This document shows positions 38,962-51,900 of a DNA stretch of 64,000 nt, piece by piece. The notes below the pieces were generated by a model. It did no database searches and had not been told where the DNA came from. It was given only the letters and a program-made list of their open reading frames with translations. Both the position numbers and the translations under genes were made by a program. The stretch is from Nomia melanderi (Eukaryota; Arthropoda; Insecta; Hymenoptera; Halictidae), in the NCBI RefSeq assembly GCF_051020985.1, contig NW_027475130.1, positions 10,806,001 through 10,870,000 on the forward strand, given 5' to 3'. The first letter of the stretch is position 1. Each line of letters starts with the position of its first letter.

Positions 38962-41900
38962 GATATATATTGGATTTTCCACTGACCCTGAGTGTCCGGC
39001 CCCATGAGACTGTGGTTTTCTCGGCCCCTAGTGGTCCGAGGTCGTTCCCGCTGCACAGAATCATGCGCCAGAGCCTCCTACAGACAACGCACTTTGATTT
39101 ATTGCGCTATCTGTAATAGCACCCGAGATATCACCAGATATATATTGGATTTTCCCCTGACCCTGAGTGTCCGGCCCCATGAGACGGTGGTTTTCTCGGC
39201 CCCTGGTGGTCCTAGGTCGATCCCGCTGCACAGATGCATGCGCCAGGGCCTCCTGCAGATAATTCCCTTTGGCTTATTGCGCTATCTGTAATAGCACCCG
39301 AGATATCACCAGATATATATTGGATTTTCCCCTGACCCTGAGTGTCCGGCCCCATGAGACGGTGGTTTTCTCGGCCCCTGGTGGTCCTAGGTCGATCCCG
39401 CTGCACAGATGCATGCGCCAGGGCCTCCTGCAGATAATTCCCTTTGGCTTATTGCGCTATCTCTAATAGCACCCGAGATATCACCAGATATATATTGGAT
39501 TTTCCCCTGACCCTGAGTGGCCGGCCCCATGAGACGGTGGTCTTCTCGGCCCCTGGTGGTCCGAGGTCGTTCCCGCTGCCCAGATTCATGCGCCACGGCC
39601 TCCTACAGACAATGCACTTTGATTTATTGCGCTATCTGTAATAGCACCCGAGATATCACCAGATATATATTGGATATTTCCCTCACCCTGAGTGTCCAGC
39701 CCCATGAGACGGTGGTTTTCTCGGCCCCTGGTGGACCGAGGTCATTCCCGCTGCACAGATTCATGCGCGAGGGCCTCCTGCAGATAATTCACTTTGGTTT
39801 ATTGCGCTATCTCTAATAGCACCTGAGATATCACCAGATATATATTGGATTTTCCCCTGTCTCTGGGTGTCCGGCCCCATGAGACGGTGGTTTTCTCGGC
39901 CCCAGGTGGTCCGAGGACGCTCCCGCTTCCCAGATTCAGGCGCCAGGGCCTCCTGCAGATAACTCACTTGGTTTATTGCGCTATCTCTAATAGCACCCTA
40001 GATATCACCAGATATATATTGGATTTTCCCCTGACCCTGAGTGTCCGGCCCCATGAGACTGTGGTTTTCTCGGCCCGTAGTGGTCCGAGGTCGTTCCCGC
40101 TGCACAGATTCATGCGCCAGGGCCTCCTACAGACAACGCACTTTGATTTATTGCGCTATCTGTAATAGCACCCGAGATATCACCAGATATATATTGGATT
40201 TTCCCCTGACCCTGAGTGTCCGGCCCCATGAGACTGTGGCTTTCTCGGCCCCTAGTAGTCCGAGGTCGTTCCCGCTGCACACATTCATGCGCCAGAGCCT
40301 CCTACGGACAATGCACTTTGATTTATTGCGCTATCTGTAATAGCACCCGAGATATCACCGGATATATATTAGATTTTTCCCTGACCCTGAGTGTCCGGCC
40401 CCATGAGACGGTGGTTTACTCGGCCCCTGGTGGTCGGAGGTCGTTCCCGCTGCACAGATGCATGCACCAGGGCCTCCTGCAGATAATTCACTTTGGTTTA
40501 TTGCGCTATCTCTAATAGCACCCGAGATATCACCAGATATATATTGGATTTTTCCCTGACCCTGAGTGTCCGGCCCCATGAGGCGGTGGTTTTCTCGGCC
40601 CCTGGTGGTCCGAGGTCGTTCCCGCTGCACAGATGCATGCGCCAGGGCCTCCTGCAGATAATTCACTTTGGTTAATTGCGCTATCTCTAATAGCACCCGA
40701 GATATCACCAGATATATATTGGATTTTTCCCTGACCCTGAGTGTCCGGACCAATGAGACTGTGGTTTTCTCGGCCCCTGGTGGTCCGAGGTCGTTCCCGC
40801 TGGCCAGATGCATGCGCCAGGGTCTCCTACAGACCATGCACTTTGATTTATTGCGCTATCTGTTATAGCACCCGAGATATCGGCAGATATATATTGGATT
40901 TTCCCCTTAGCCTGTGTGTCCGGCCCCGTTAGACGGTGATTTTCTCGGCCCCTGGTGGTCCGAGGTCGTTCCCGCTGCCCAGATTCATGCGCCAGGGCCT
41001 CCTACAGACAGTGCACTTTGATTTATTGCGCTATCTGTAATAGTACCCGAGAAAGCTCCATATATATGCTGGATTTTTACATGACTTTGGGTGGCGGATA
41101 CCGAAAATCTGTAATTTTCTCGGCCCCTGGTGGTCCGACGTCGTTCCCGCTGCACAGAATCATGCGACCGGGCCTCCTACAGACAATACACTTTGATTTA
41201 TTGCGCTATCTCTAATAGCACCCGAGATATCACCAGATATATATTGGATTTTTCCCCGACCCTGAGTGTCCGGCCCCATGAGACGGTGGTTTTCTTGGCC
41301 GCTGGTGGTCCGAGGTAGTTCCCGCTGGCCAGATTCATGCGCCAGGGCCTCCTACAGACAACGCACTTTGATTTATTGCGCTATCTGTAATAGCACCCGA
41401 GATATCAGCAGATATATATTGGATATTTCCCTCACCCTGAGTGTCCAGCCCCATGAGACGGTGGTTTTCTCGGCCCCTGGTGGACCGAGGTCGTTCCCGC
41501 TGCACAGATTCATGCGCCAGGGCCTCTTGCGGATAATTCACTTTGGTTTATTGCGCTATCTCTAATAGCGCCCGAGATATCACCAGATATATATTGGATT
41601 TTTCCCTGACCCTGAGTGTCCGGCCCCATGAGTCTGCGGTTTTCTCGGCCCCTGGTGGTCCGAGGTCGTTCCCGCTGCACACATTCATGCGCCAGGGCCT
41701 CCTGCAGATGATTCTCTTTGATTTATCGCGCTATCTCTAATAGCACCCGAGATATCACCAGATATATGCTGGATTTTTACATGACCTTGGGTGACGGATT
41801 CCGAATATCTGTGATTTTCTCGGCCACTGGTGGTCCGAGGTCGTTCCTGCTGCACAGATTCATGCGCCAGAGCCTCCTACAGACAACGCACTTTGATTTA

Positions 41901-43861
41901 TTGCGCTATCTGTAATAGCACCCGAGATATCACCAGATATATATTGGATTTACCCCTGACCCTGAGTGTCCGGCCGCATGAGACGGTGGTTTTCTCGGAC
42001 CCTGGAGGTTCGAGGTCGTTCCCGCTGCACAGATTCATGCGCCAGGACCTCCTACAGACAACGCACTTTGATTTATTGCGCTATCTGTAATAGCACCCGA
42101 GATATCACCAGATATATATTGGATTTTCCACTGACCCTGAGTGTCCGGCCCCATGAGACTGTGGTTTTCTCGGCCCCTAGTGGTCCGAGGTCGTTCCCGC
42201 TGCACAGAATCATGCGCCAGAGCCTCCTGCAGACAACGCACTTTGATTTATTGCGCTATCTGTAATAGCACCCGAGATATCACCAGATATATATTGGATT
42301 TTCCCCTGACCCTGAGTGTCCGGCCCCATGAGACGGTGGTTTTCTCGGCCCCTGGTGGTCCTAGGTCGTTCCCGCTGCACAGATGCATGCGCCAGGGCCT
42401 CCTGCAGATAATTCCCTTTGGCTTATTGCGCTATCTCTAATAGCACCCGAGATATCACCAGATATATATTGGATTTTTCCCTGACCCTGAGTGGCCGGCC
42501 CCATGAGACGGTGGTCTTCTCGGCCCCTGGTGGTCCGAGGTCGTTCCCGCTGCCCAGATTCATGCGCCACGGCCTCCTACAGACAATGCACTTTGATTTA
42601 TTGCGCTATCTGTAATAGCACCCGAGATATCAACAGATATATATTGGATATTTCCCTCACCCTGAGTGTCCAGCCCCATGAGACGGTGGTTTTCTCGGCC
42701 CCTGGTGGACCGATGTCGTTCCCGCTGCACAGATTCATGCGCCAGGGCCTCCTGCAGATAATTCACTTTGGTTTATTGCGCTATATCTAATAGCGCCCGA
42801 GATATCACCAGATATATATTGGATTTTTCCCTGACCCTGAGTGTCCGGCCCCATGAGACTGCGGTTTTCTCGGCCCCTGGTGGTCCGAGGTCGTTCCCGC
42901 TGCACACATTCATGCGCCAGGGCCTCCTGCAGATAATTCACTTTGATTTATTGCGCTATCTGTAATAGCACCCGAGATATCACCAGATATATATTGGATT
43001 TACCCCTGACCCTGAGTGTCCGGCCCCATGAGACGGTGGTTTACTCGGCCCCTGGTGGTCGGAGGTCGTTCCCGCTGCACAGATGCATGCACCAGGGCCT
43101 CCTGCAGATAATTCACTTTGGTTTATTGCGCTATCTCTAATAGCACCCGAGATATCACCAGATATATATTTGGATTTTTCCCTGACCCTGAGTGTCCGGC
43201 CCCATGAGACGGTGGTTTTCTCGGCCCCTGGTGGTCCGAGGTCGTTCCCTCTGCACAGATTCATGCGCCAGGGCCTCCTACGGACAACGCACTTTGATTT
43301 ATTGCGCTATCTGTAATAGCACCCGAGATATCACCAGATATATATTGGATTTTCCCCTGACCCTGAGTGTCCGGCCCCATGAGACGGTGGTTTTCTCGGA
43401 CCCTGGTGGTCCGAGGTCGTTCCCGCTGCACAGATTCATGCGCCAGGGCCTCCTACAGACAACGCACTTTGATTTATTGCGCTATCTGTTATAGCACCCG
43501 AGATATCACCAGATATATATTGGATTTTCCCCTGACCCTGAGTGTCCGGCCCCATGAGACTGTGGTTTTCTCGGCCCCTAGTGGTCCGAGGTCGTTCCCG
43601 CTGGACAGATTCATGCGCCAGAGCCTCCTACAGACAACGCACTTTGATTTATTGCGCTATCTGTAATAGCACCCGAGATATCACCAGATATATTTTGGAT
43701 TTTCCCCTGACCCTGTGTGTCCGGCCCCATGAGACGGTGGTTTTCTCGGCCCCTGGTGGTCCTAGGTCGTTCCCGCTGCACAGATGCTTGCGCCAGGGCC
43801 TCCTGCAGATAATTCCCTTTGGCTTATTGCGCTATCTCTAATAGCAGCCGAGATATCACCA
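38962..43861. repeat. 28-monomer HOR, copy 1 (4,900 bp)
   Basis: Landmarks recur 4,900 bp further right: CTAGGTCGATCCCG twin monomers at 39,212 and 39,387, the AACTCACTTGG deletion at 39,961, CCCCGTTAGACGG at 40,925, the AGAAAGCT divergent monomer near 41,050, CGGCCGCATGAG at 41,971, and the one-base insertion TATATATTTGG at 43,163. The deletion and the insertion cancel, so the unit is exactly 28 x 175 bp. The start is placed where CACCGGATATAT at 38,957 gives way to sequence shared with 43,862 onward. Confidence 0.8.
39120..39469. repeat. Twin adjacent monomers (single-monomer duplication)
   Basis: Two neighbouring monomers with GGTCCTAGGTCGATCCCG (centred at 39,212 and 39,387) are the same apart from the end, CTGTAATAG in the first and CTCTAATAG in the second. 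The pair is inherited in the second 28-mer copy (44,112 and 44,287), so the duplication predates that HOR duplication. Confidence 0.7.
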
Positions 43862-46800
43862 GATATATATTGGATTTTCCACTGACCCTGAGTGTCCGGC
43901 CCCATGAGACTGTGGTTTTCTCGGCCCCTAGTGGTCCGAGGTCGTTCCCGCTGCACAGAATCATGCGCCAGAGCCTCCTACAGACAACGCACTTTGATTT
44001 ATTGCGCTATCTGTAATAGCACCCGAGATATCACCAGATATATATTGGATTTTCCCCTGACCCTGAGTGTCCGGCCCCATGAGACGGTGGTTTTCTCGGC
44101 CCCTGGTGGTCCTAGGTCGATCCCGCTGCACAGATGCATGCGCCAGGGCCTCCTGCAGATAATTCCCTTTGGCTTATTGCGCTATCTGTAATAGCACCCG
44201 AGATATCACCAGATATATATTGGATTTTCCCCTGACCCTGAGTGTCCGGCCCCATGAGACGGTGGTTTTCTCGGCCCCTGGTGGTCCTAGGTCGATCCCG
44301 CTGCACAGATGCATGCGCCAGGGCCTCCTGCAGATAATTCCCTTTGGCTTATTGCGCTATCTCTAATAGCACCCGAGATATCACCAGATATATATTGGAT
44401 TTTCCCCTGACCCTGAGTGGCCGGCCCCATGAGACGGTGGTCTTCTCGGCCCCTGGTGGTCCGAGGTCGTTCCCGCTGCCCAGATTCATGCGCCACGGCC
44501 TCCTACAGACAATGCACTTTGATTTATTGCGCTATCTGTAATAGCACCCGAGATATCACCAGATATATATTGGATATTTCCCTCACCCTGAGTGTCCAGC
44601 CCCATGAGACGGTGGTTTTCTCGGCCCCTGGTGGACCGAGGTCATTCCCGCTGCACAGATTCATGCGCGAGGGCCTCCTGCAGATAATTCACTTTGGTTT
44701 ATTGCGCTATCTCTAATAGCACCTGAGATATCACCAGATATATATTGGATTTTCCCCTGACTCTGGGTGTCCGGCCCCATGAGACGGTGGTTTTCTCGGC
44801 CCCAGGTGGTCCGAGGACGCTCCCGCTTCCCAGATTCAGGCGCCAGGGCCTCCTGCAGATAACTCACTTGGTTTATTGCGCTATCTCTAATAGCACCCTA
44901 GATATCACCAGATATATATTGGATTTTCCCCTGACCCTGAGTGTCCGGCCCCATGAGACTGTGGTTTTCTCGGCCCGTAGTGGTCCGAGGTCGTTCCCGC
45001 TGCACAGATTCATGCGCCAGGGCCTCCTACAGACAACGCACTTTGATTTATTGCGCTATCTGTAATAGCACCCGAGATATCACCAGATATATATTGGATT
45101 TTCCCCTGACCCTGAGTGTCCGGCCCCATGAGACTGTGGCTTTCTCGGCCCCTAGTAGTCCGAGGTCGTTCCCGCTGCACACATTCATGCGCCAGAGCCT
45201 CCTACGGACAATGCACTTTGATTTATTGCGCTATCTGTAATAGCACCCGAGATATCACCGGATATATATTAGATTTTTCCCTGACCCTGAGTGTCCGGCC
45301 CCATGAGACGGTGGTTTACTCGGCGCCTGGTGGTCGGAGGTCGTTCCCGCTGCACAGATGCATGCACCAGGGCCTCCTGCAGATAATTCACTTTGGTTTA
45401 TTGCGCTATCTCTAATAGCACCCGAGATATCACCAGATATATATTGGATTTTTCCCTGACCCTGAGTGTCCGGCCCCATGAGGCGGTGGTTTTCTCGGCC
45501 CCTGGTGGTCCGAGGTCGTTCCCGCTGCACAGATGCATGCGCCAGGGCCTCCTGCAGATAATTCACTTTGGTTAATTGCGCTATCTCTAATAGCACCCGA
45601 GATATCACCAGATATATATTGGATTTTTCCCTGACCCTGAGTGTCCGGACCAATGAGACTGTGGTTTTCTCGGCCCCTGGTGGTCCGAGGTCGTTCCCGC
45701 TGGCCAGATGCATGCGCCAGGGTCTCCTACAGACCATGCACTTTGATTTATTGCGCTATCTGTTATAGCACCCGAGATATCGGCAGATATATATTGGATT
45801 TTCCCCTGAGCCTGTGTGTCCGGCCCCGTTAGACGGTGATTTTCTCGGCCCCTGGTGGTCCGAGGTCGTTCCCGCTGCCCAGATTCATGCGCCAGGGCCT
45901 CCTACAGACAGTGCACTTTGATTTATTGCGCTATCTGTAATAGTACCCGAGAAAGCTCCATATATATGCTGGATTTTTACATGACTTTGGGTGGCGGATA
46001 CCGAAAATCTGTAATTTTCTCGGCCCCTGGTGGTCCGACGTCGTTCCCGCTGCACAGAATCATGCGACCGGGCCTCCTACAGACAATACACTTTGATTTA
46101 TTGCGCTATCTCTAATAGCACCCGAGATATCACCAGATATATATTGGATTTTTCCCCGACCCTGAGTGTCCGGCCCCATGAGACGGTGGTTTTCTTGGCC
46201 GCTGGTGGTCCGAGGTAGTTCCCGCTGGCCAGATTCATGCGCCAGGGCCTCCTACAGACAACGCACTTTGATTTATTGCGCTATCTGTAATAGCACCCGA
46301 GATATCACCAGATATATATTGGATATTTCCCTCACCCTGAGTGTCCAGCCCCATGAGACGGTGGTTTTCTCGGCCCCTGGTGGACCGAGGTCGTTCCCGC
46401 TGCACAGATTCATGCGCCAGGGCCTCTTGCGGATAATTCACTTTGGTTTATTGCGCTATCTCTAATAGCGCCCGAGATATCACCAGATATATATTGGATT
46501 TTTCCCTGGCCCTGAGTGTCCGGCCCCATGAGTCTGCGGTTTTCTCGGCCCCTGGTGGTCCGAGGTCGTTCCCGCTGCACACATTCATGCGCCAGGGCCT
46601 CCTGCAGATGATTCACTTTGATTTATCGCGCTATCTCTAATAGCACCCGAGATATCACCAGATATATGCTGGATTTTTACATGACCTTGGGTGACGGATT
46701 CCGAATATCTGTGATTTTCTCGGCCACTGGTGGTCCGAGGTCGTTCCTGCTGCACAGATTCATGCGCCAGAGCCTCCTACAGACAACGCACTTTGATTTA

Positions 46801-48586
46801 TTGCGCTATCTGTAATAGCACCCGAGATATCACCAGATATATATTGGATTTACCCCTGACCCTGAGTGTCCGGCCGCATGAGACGGTGGTTTTCTCGGAC
46901 CCTGGAGGTTCGAGGTCGTTCCCGCTGCACAGATTCATGCGCCAGGACCTCCTACAGACAACGCACTTTGATTTATTGCGCTATCTGTAATAGCACCCGA
47001 GATATCACCAGATATATATTGGATTTTCCACTGACCCTGAGTGTCCGGCCCCATGAGACTGTGGTTTTCTCGGCCCCTAGTGGTCCGAGGTCGTTCCCGC
47101 TGCACAGAATCATGCGCCAGAGCCTCCTACAGACAACGCACTTTGATTTATTGCGCTATCTGTAATAACACCCGAGATATCACCAGATATATATTGGATT
47201 TTCCCCTGACCCTGAGTGTCCGGCCCCATGAGACGGTGGTTTTCTCGGCCCCTGGTGGTCCTAGGTCGTTCCCGCTGCACAGATGCATGCGCCAGGGCCT
47301 CCTGCAGATAATTCCCTTTGGCTTATTGCGCTATCTCTAATAGCACCCGAGATATCACCAGATATATATTGGATTTTTCCCTGACCCTGAGTGGCCGGCC
47401 CCATGAGACGGTGGTCTTCTCGGCCCCTGGTGGTCCGAGGTCGTTCCCGCTGCCCAGATTCATGCGCCACGGCCTCCTACAGACAATGCACTTTGATTTA
47501 TTGCGCTATCTGTAATAGCACCCGAGATATCAACAGATATATATTGGATATTTCCCTCACCCTGAGTGTCCAGCCCCATGAGACGGTGGTTTTCTCGGCC
47601 CCTGGTGGACCGATGTCGTTCCCGCTGCACAGATTCATGCGCCAGGGCCTCCTGCAGATAATTCACTTTGGTTTATTGCGCTATATCTAATAGCGCCCGA
47701 GATATCACCAGATATATATTGGATTTTTCCCTGACCCTGAGTGTCCGGCCCCATGAGACTGCGGTTTTCTCGGCCCCTGGTGGTCCGAGGTCGTTCCCGC
47801 TGCACACATTCATGCGCCAGGGCCTCCTGCAGATAATTCACTTTGATTTATTGCGCTATCTGTAATAGCACCCGAGATATCACCAGATATATATTGGATT
47901 TACCCCTGACCCTGAGTGTCCGGCCCCATGAGACGGTGGTTTACTCGGCCCCTGGTGGTCGGAGGTCGTTCCCGCTGCACAGATGCATGCACCAGGGCCT
48001 CCTGCAGATAATTCACTTTGGTTTATTGCGCTATCTCTAATAGCACCCGAGATATCACCAGATATATATTTGGATTTTTCCCTGACCCTGAGTGTCCGGC
48101 CCCATGAGACGGTGGTTTTCTCGGCCCCTGGTGGTCCGAGGTCGTTCCCTCTGCACAGATTCATGCGCCAGGGCCTCCTACGGACAACGCACTTTGATTT
48201 ATTGCGCTATCTGTAATAGCACCCGAGATATCACCAGATATATATTGGATTTTCCCCTGACCCTGAGTGTCCGGCCCCATGAGACGGTGGTTTTCTCGGA
48301 CCCTGGTGGTCCGAGGTCGTTCCCGCTGCACAGATTCATGCGCCAGGGCCTCCTACAGACAACGCACTTTGATTTATTGCGCTATCTGTTATAGCACCCG
48401 AGATATCACCAGATATATATTGGATTTTCCCCTGACCCTGAGTGTCCGGCCCCATGAGACGGTGGTTTTCTCGGCCCCTGGTGGTCCTAGGTCGTTCCCG
48501 CTGCACAGATGCTTGCGCCAGGGCCTCCTGCAGATAATTCCCTTTGGCTTATTGCGCTATCTCTAATAGCAGCCGAGATATCACCA
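43862..48586. repeat. 28-monomer HOR, copy 2 with one monomer lost (4,725 bp)
   Basis: This copy follows copy 1 base for base apart from scattered substitutions, for example GGCGCCTGG at 45,322 where copy 1 has GGCCCCTGG. Between about 48,393 and 48,462 it skips the monomer that copy 1 carries at about 43,490-43,665 (with CGCTGGACAG). The remaining 27 monomers stay in order. The junction with copy 1 lies at 43,846-43,880, between GCAGCCGAG and TTTTCCACTG. Confidence 0.8.
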
Positions 48587-48935
48587 GATATATATTGGAT
48601 TTTCCCCTGACCCTGAGTGGCCGGCCCCATGAGACGGTGGTCTTCTCGGCCCCTGGTGGTCCGAGGTCGTTCCCGCTGCCCAGATTCATGAGCCAGTGCC
48701 TCCTACAGACAACGCACTTTGATTTATTGCGCTATCTGTAATAGCACCCGAGATATCACCAGATATATATTGGATTTTCCCCTGACCCTGAGTGTCCGGC
48801 CCCATGAGACGGTGGTTTTCTCGGCCCCTGGTGGTCCTAGGTCGTTCCCGCTGCACAGATGCTTGCGCCAGGGCCTCCTGCAGATAATTCCCTTTGGCTT
48901 ATTGCGCTATCTCTAATAGCACCCGAGATATCACC
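48440..48935. repeat. Dimer duplication with CAGATGCTTGCG monomers
   Basis: The rare CAGATGCTTGCGCC variant occurs at about 48,508 and again 350 bp later at about 48,858, each followed by a monomer with GTGGCCGGCCCC and GGTCTTCTCGG. The two dimers differ at AGCAGCCGAG against AGCACCCGAG and at CATGAGCCAGTG against CATGCGCCACGG. This is a two-monomer duplication at the end of the 28-mer domain. Confidence 0.6.
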
Positions 48936-51900
48936 AGATATATATTGGATTTTCCCCTGACCCTGAGTGGCCGGCCCCATGAGACGGTGGTCTTCTCGGC
49001 CCCTGGTGGTCCGAGGTCGTTCCCGCTGCCCAGATTCATGCGCCACGGCCTCCTACAGACAATGCACTTTGATTTATTGCGCTATCAGTAATAGCACCCG
49101 AGATATCACCAGATATATATTGGATATTTCCCTCACCCTGAGTGTCCAGCCACATGAGACGGTGGTTTTCTCGGACCCTGGTGGTCCGAGGTCGTTCCCG
49201 CTGCACAGATTCATGCGCCAGGGCCTCCTACAGACAACGCACTTTGATTTATTGCGCTATCTGTAATAGCACCCGAGATATCACCAGATATATATTGGAT
49301 TTTCCACTGACCCTGAGTGTCCGGCCCCATGAGACTGTGGTTTTCTCGGCCCCTAGTGGTCCGAGGTCGTTCCCGCTGCACAGATTCATGCGCCAGAGCC
49401 TCCTACAGACAACGCACTTTGATTTATTGCGCTATCTGTAATAGCACCCGAGATATCACAAGATATATATTGGATTTTTCCCTGACCCTGAGTGTCCGGC
49501 CCCATGAGACTGTGGTTTTCTCGGCCCCTGGTGGTCCGAGGTCGTTCCCGCTGCACACATTCATGCGCCAGGGCCTCCTGCAGATAATTCACTTTGATTT
49601 ATCGCGCTATCTCTAATAGCACCCGAGATATCACCAGATATATGCTGGATTTTTACATGACCTTGGGTGACGGATTCCGAATATCTGTAATTTTCTCGGC
49701 CACTGGTGGTCCGAGGTCGTTCCTGCTGCACAGATTCATTCGCCAGTGCCTCCTACAGACAATGCACTTTGATTTATTGCGCTGTCCGTAATAGCACCCG
49801 AGATATCACCAGATATATATTGGATTTTCCCCTGACCCTGAGTGTCCGGCCCCATGAGACTGTGGTTTTCTCGGCCCCTAGTGGTCCGAGGTCGTTCCCG
49901 CTGCACAGATTCATGCCCCAGGGCCTCCTACAGACAACGCACTTTGATTTATTGCACTATCTGTAATAGCACCCAAGATATCACCAGATATATATTGGAT
50001 TTTTCCCTGACCCTGAGTGTCCGGCCCCATGAGACGGTGGTTTTCTCGGCCCCTGGTCGTCCGAGGTCGTTCCCGCTGCCCAGATTCATGCGCCAGGGCC
50101 TCCTACAGACAATGCACTTTGATTTATTGCGCTATCTGCAATAGCACCCGAGATATCACCAGATATATGCTGGATTTTTACATGACCTAGGGTGTCCGGC
50201 CCCATGTGTCGGTGGTTTTCTCGGCCCCTGGTGATCCGAGGTCGTTCCCGCTGCACAGATTCATGCACCAGGGCCTCCTACAGATAACTCACTTTGGTTT
50301 ATTGCGCTATCTATAATAGCACCCGAGATATCACCAGATATATATTGGATTTTTCCCTGACCCTGAGTGTCCGGCCCCATGAGACGGTAGTTTTCTCGGC
50401 CCCTGGTGGACCGAGGTCGTTCCCGCTGCACAGATTCATGCGCCAGGGCCTCCTACAGACAACGCACTTTGATTTATTGCGCTATCTGTAATAGCACCCG
50501 AGATATCACCAGATATATATTGGATTTTTCCCTTACCCTGAGTGTCCGGCCCCATGAGACGGTGGTTTTCTCGGCCCCTGGTGGTCCTAGGTCGTTCCCG
50601 CTGCACAGATGCAGGCGCCAGGGCCTCCTGCAGATAATTCCCTTTGGCTTATTGCGCTATCTCTAATAGCACCCGAGATATCACCACATATAGATTGGAT
50701 TTTCCCCTGACCCTGAGTGGCCGGCCCCATGAGACGGTGGTCTTCTCGGCCCCTGGTGGTCCGAGATCGTTCCCGCTGCCCAGGTTCATGCGCCACGGCC
50801 TCCTACTGACAATGCACTTTGATTTATTGCGCTATCTGTAATAGCACCCGAGATATCACCAGATATATATTGGATATTTCCCTCACCCTGAGTGTCCAGC
50901 CCCATGAGACGGTGGTTTTCTCGGCCCCTGGTGGACCGAGGTCGTTCCCGCTGCACAGATTCATGCGCCAGGGACTCCTGCAGATAATTCACTTTGGTTT
51001 ATTGCGCTATCTCTAATAGCGCCCGAGATATCACCAGATATGTATTGGATTTTTCCCTGACCCTGAGTGTCCGGCCCCATGAGACTGCGGTTTTCTCGGC
51101 CCCTGGTGGTCCGAGGTCGTTCCCGCTGCACACATTCATGCGCCAGGGCCTCCTGCAGATAATTCACTTTGGTTTATTGCGCTATCTCTAATAGCACACG
51201 AGATATCACCAGATATATATTGGATTTTGCCCTGACCCTGAGTGTCCGGCCCCATGAGACTGTGGTTTTCTCGGATCCTGGCGGTCCGAGGTCGTTGCCG
51301 TTGCACAGATTCATGCGCCAGGGCCTCCTGCAGATAATTCACTTCGGTTTATTGCGCTATCTCTAATAGTACCCGAGATATCACCAGATATATATTGGAT
51401 TTTCCCCTGACCCTGAGTGTCCGGCCCCATGAGACTGTGGTTTTCTCGGCCCCTGGTGGTCCGAGGTCGTTCCCGCTGCACAGATTCATGCGCCAGGGCC
51501 TCCTACAGACAATGCAGTTTGATTTATTGCGCTATCTCTAATAGCACCCAAGATATCACCAGATATATATAGGATTTTTCCCTGACCCTGACTGTCTGGC
51601 CCCATGAGACGGTGATTTTCTCGGCCCCTACGGGTCCGAGTTCGTTCCCGCTGCACAGATTCATGCGCCAGGGCCTCCTGCAGATAATTCACTTTGGTTT
51701 ATTGCGCTATCTCTAACAGCACCCAAGATATCACCAGATATATATTGGATTTATCCCTGACCCTCAGTGTCCGGCCCCATGAGACTGTGGTTTTTTCGGC
51801 CCCTGGTGGTCCGAGGTCGTTCCCGTTGCACAGATTCATGCGCCAGGGCCTCCTACAGACAATGCACTTTGATTTATTGCGCTATCTGTAATAGCACCCG

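Noticed and set aside
40355..40837. Longest open frame, 160 codons on the - strand, repeated at 45,255-45,737
   Set aside because: It runs through nearly three satellite monomers and exists because a few stop codons are missing in these variants. The 45-kb copy is the 28-mer HOR paralogue, not independent conservation.
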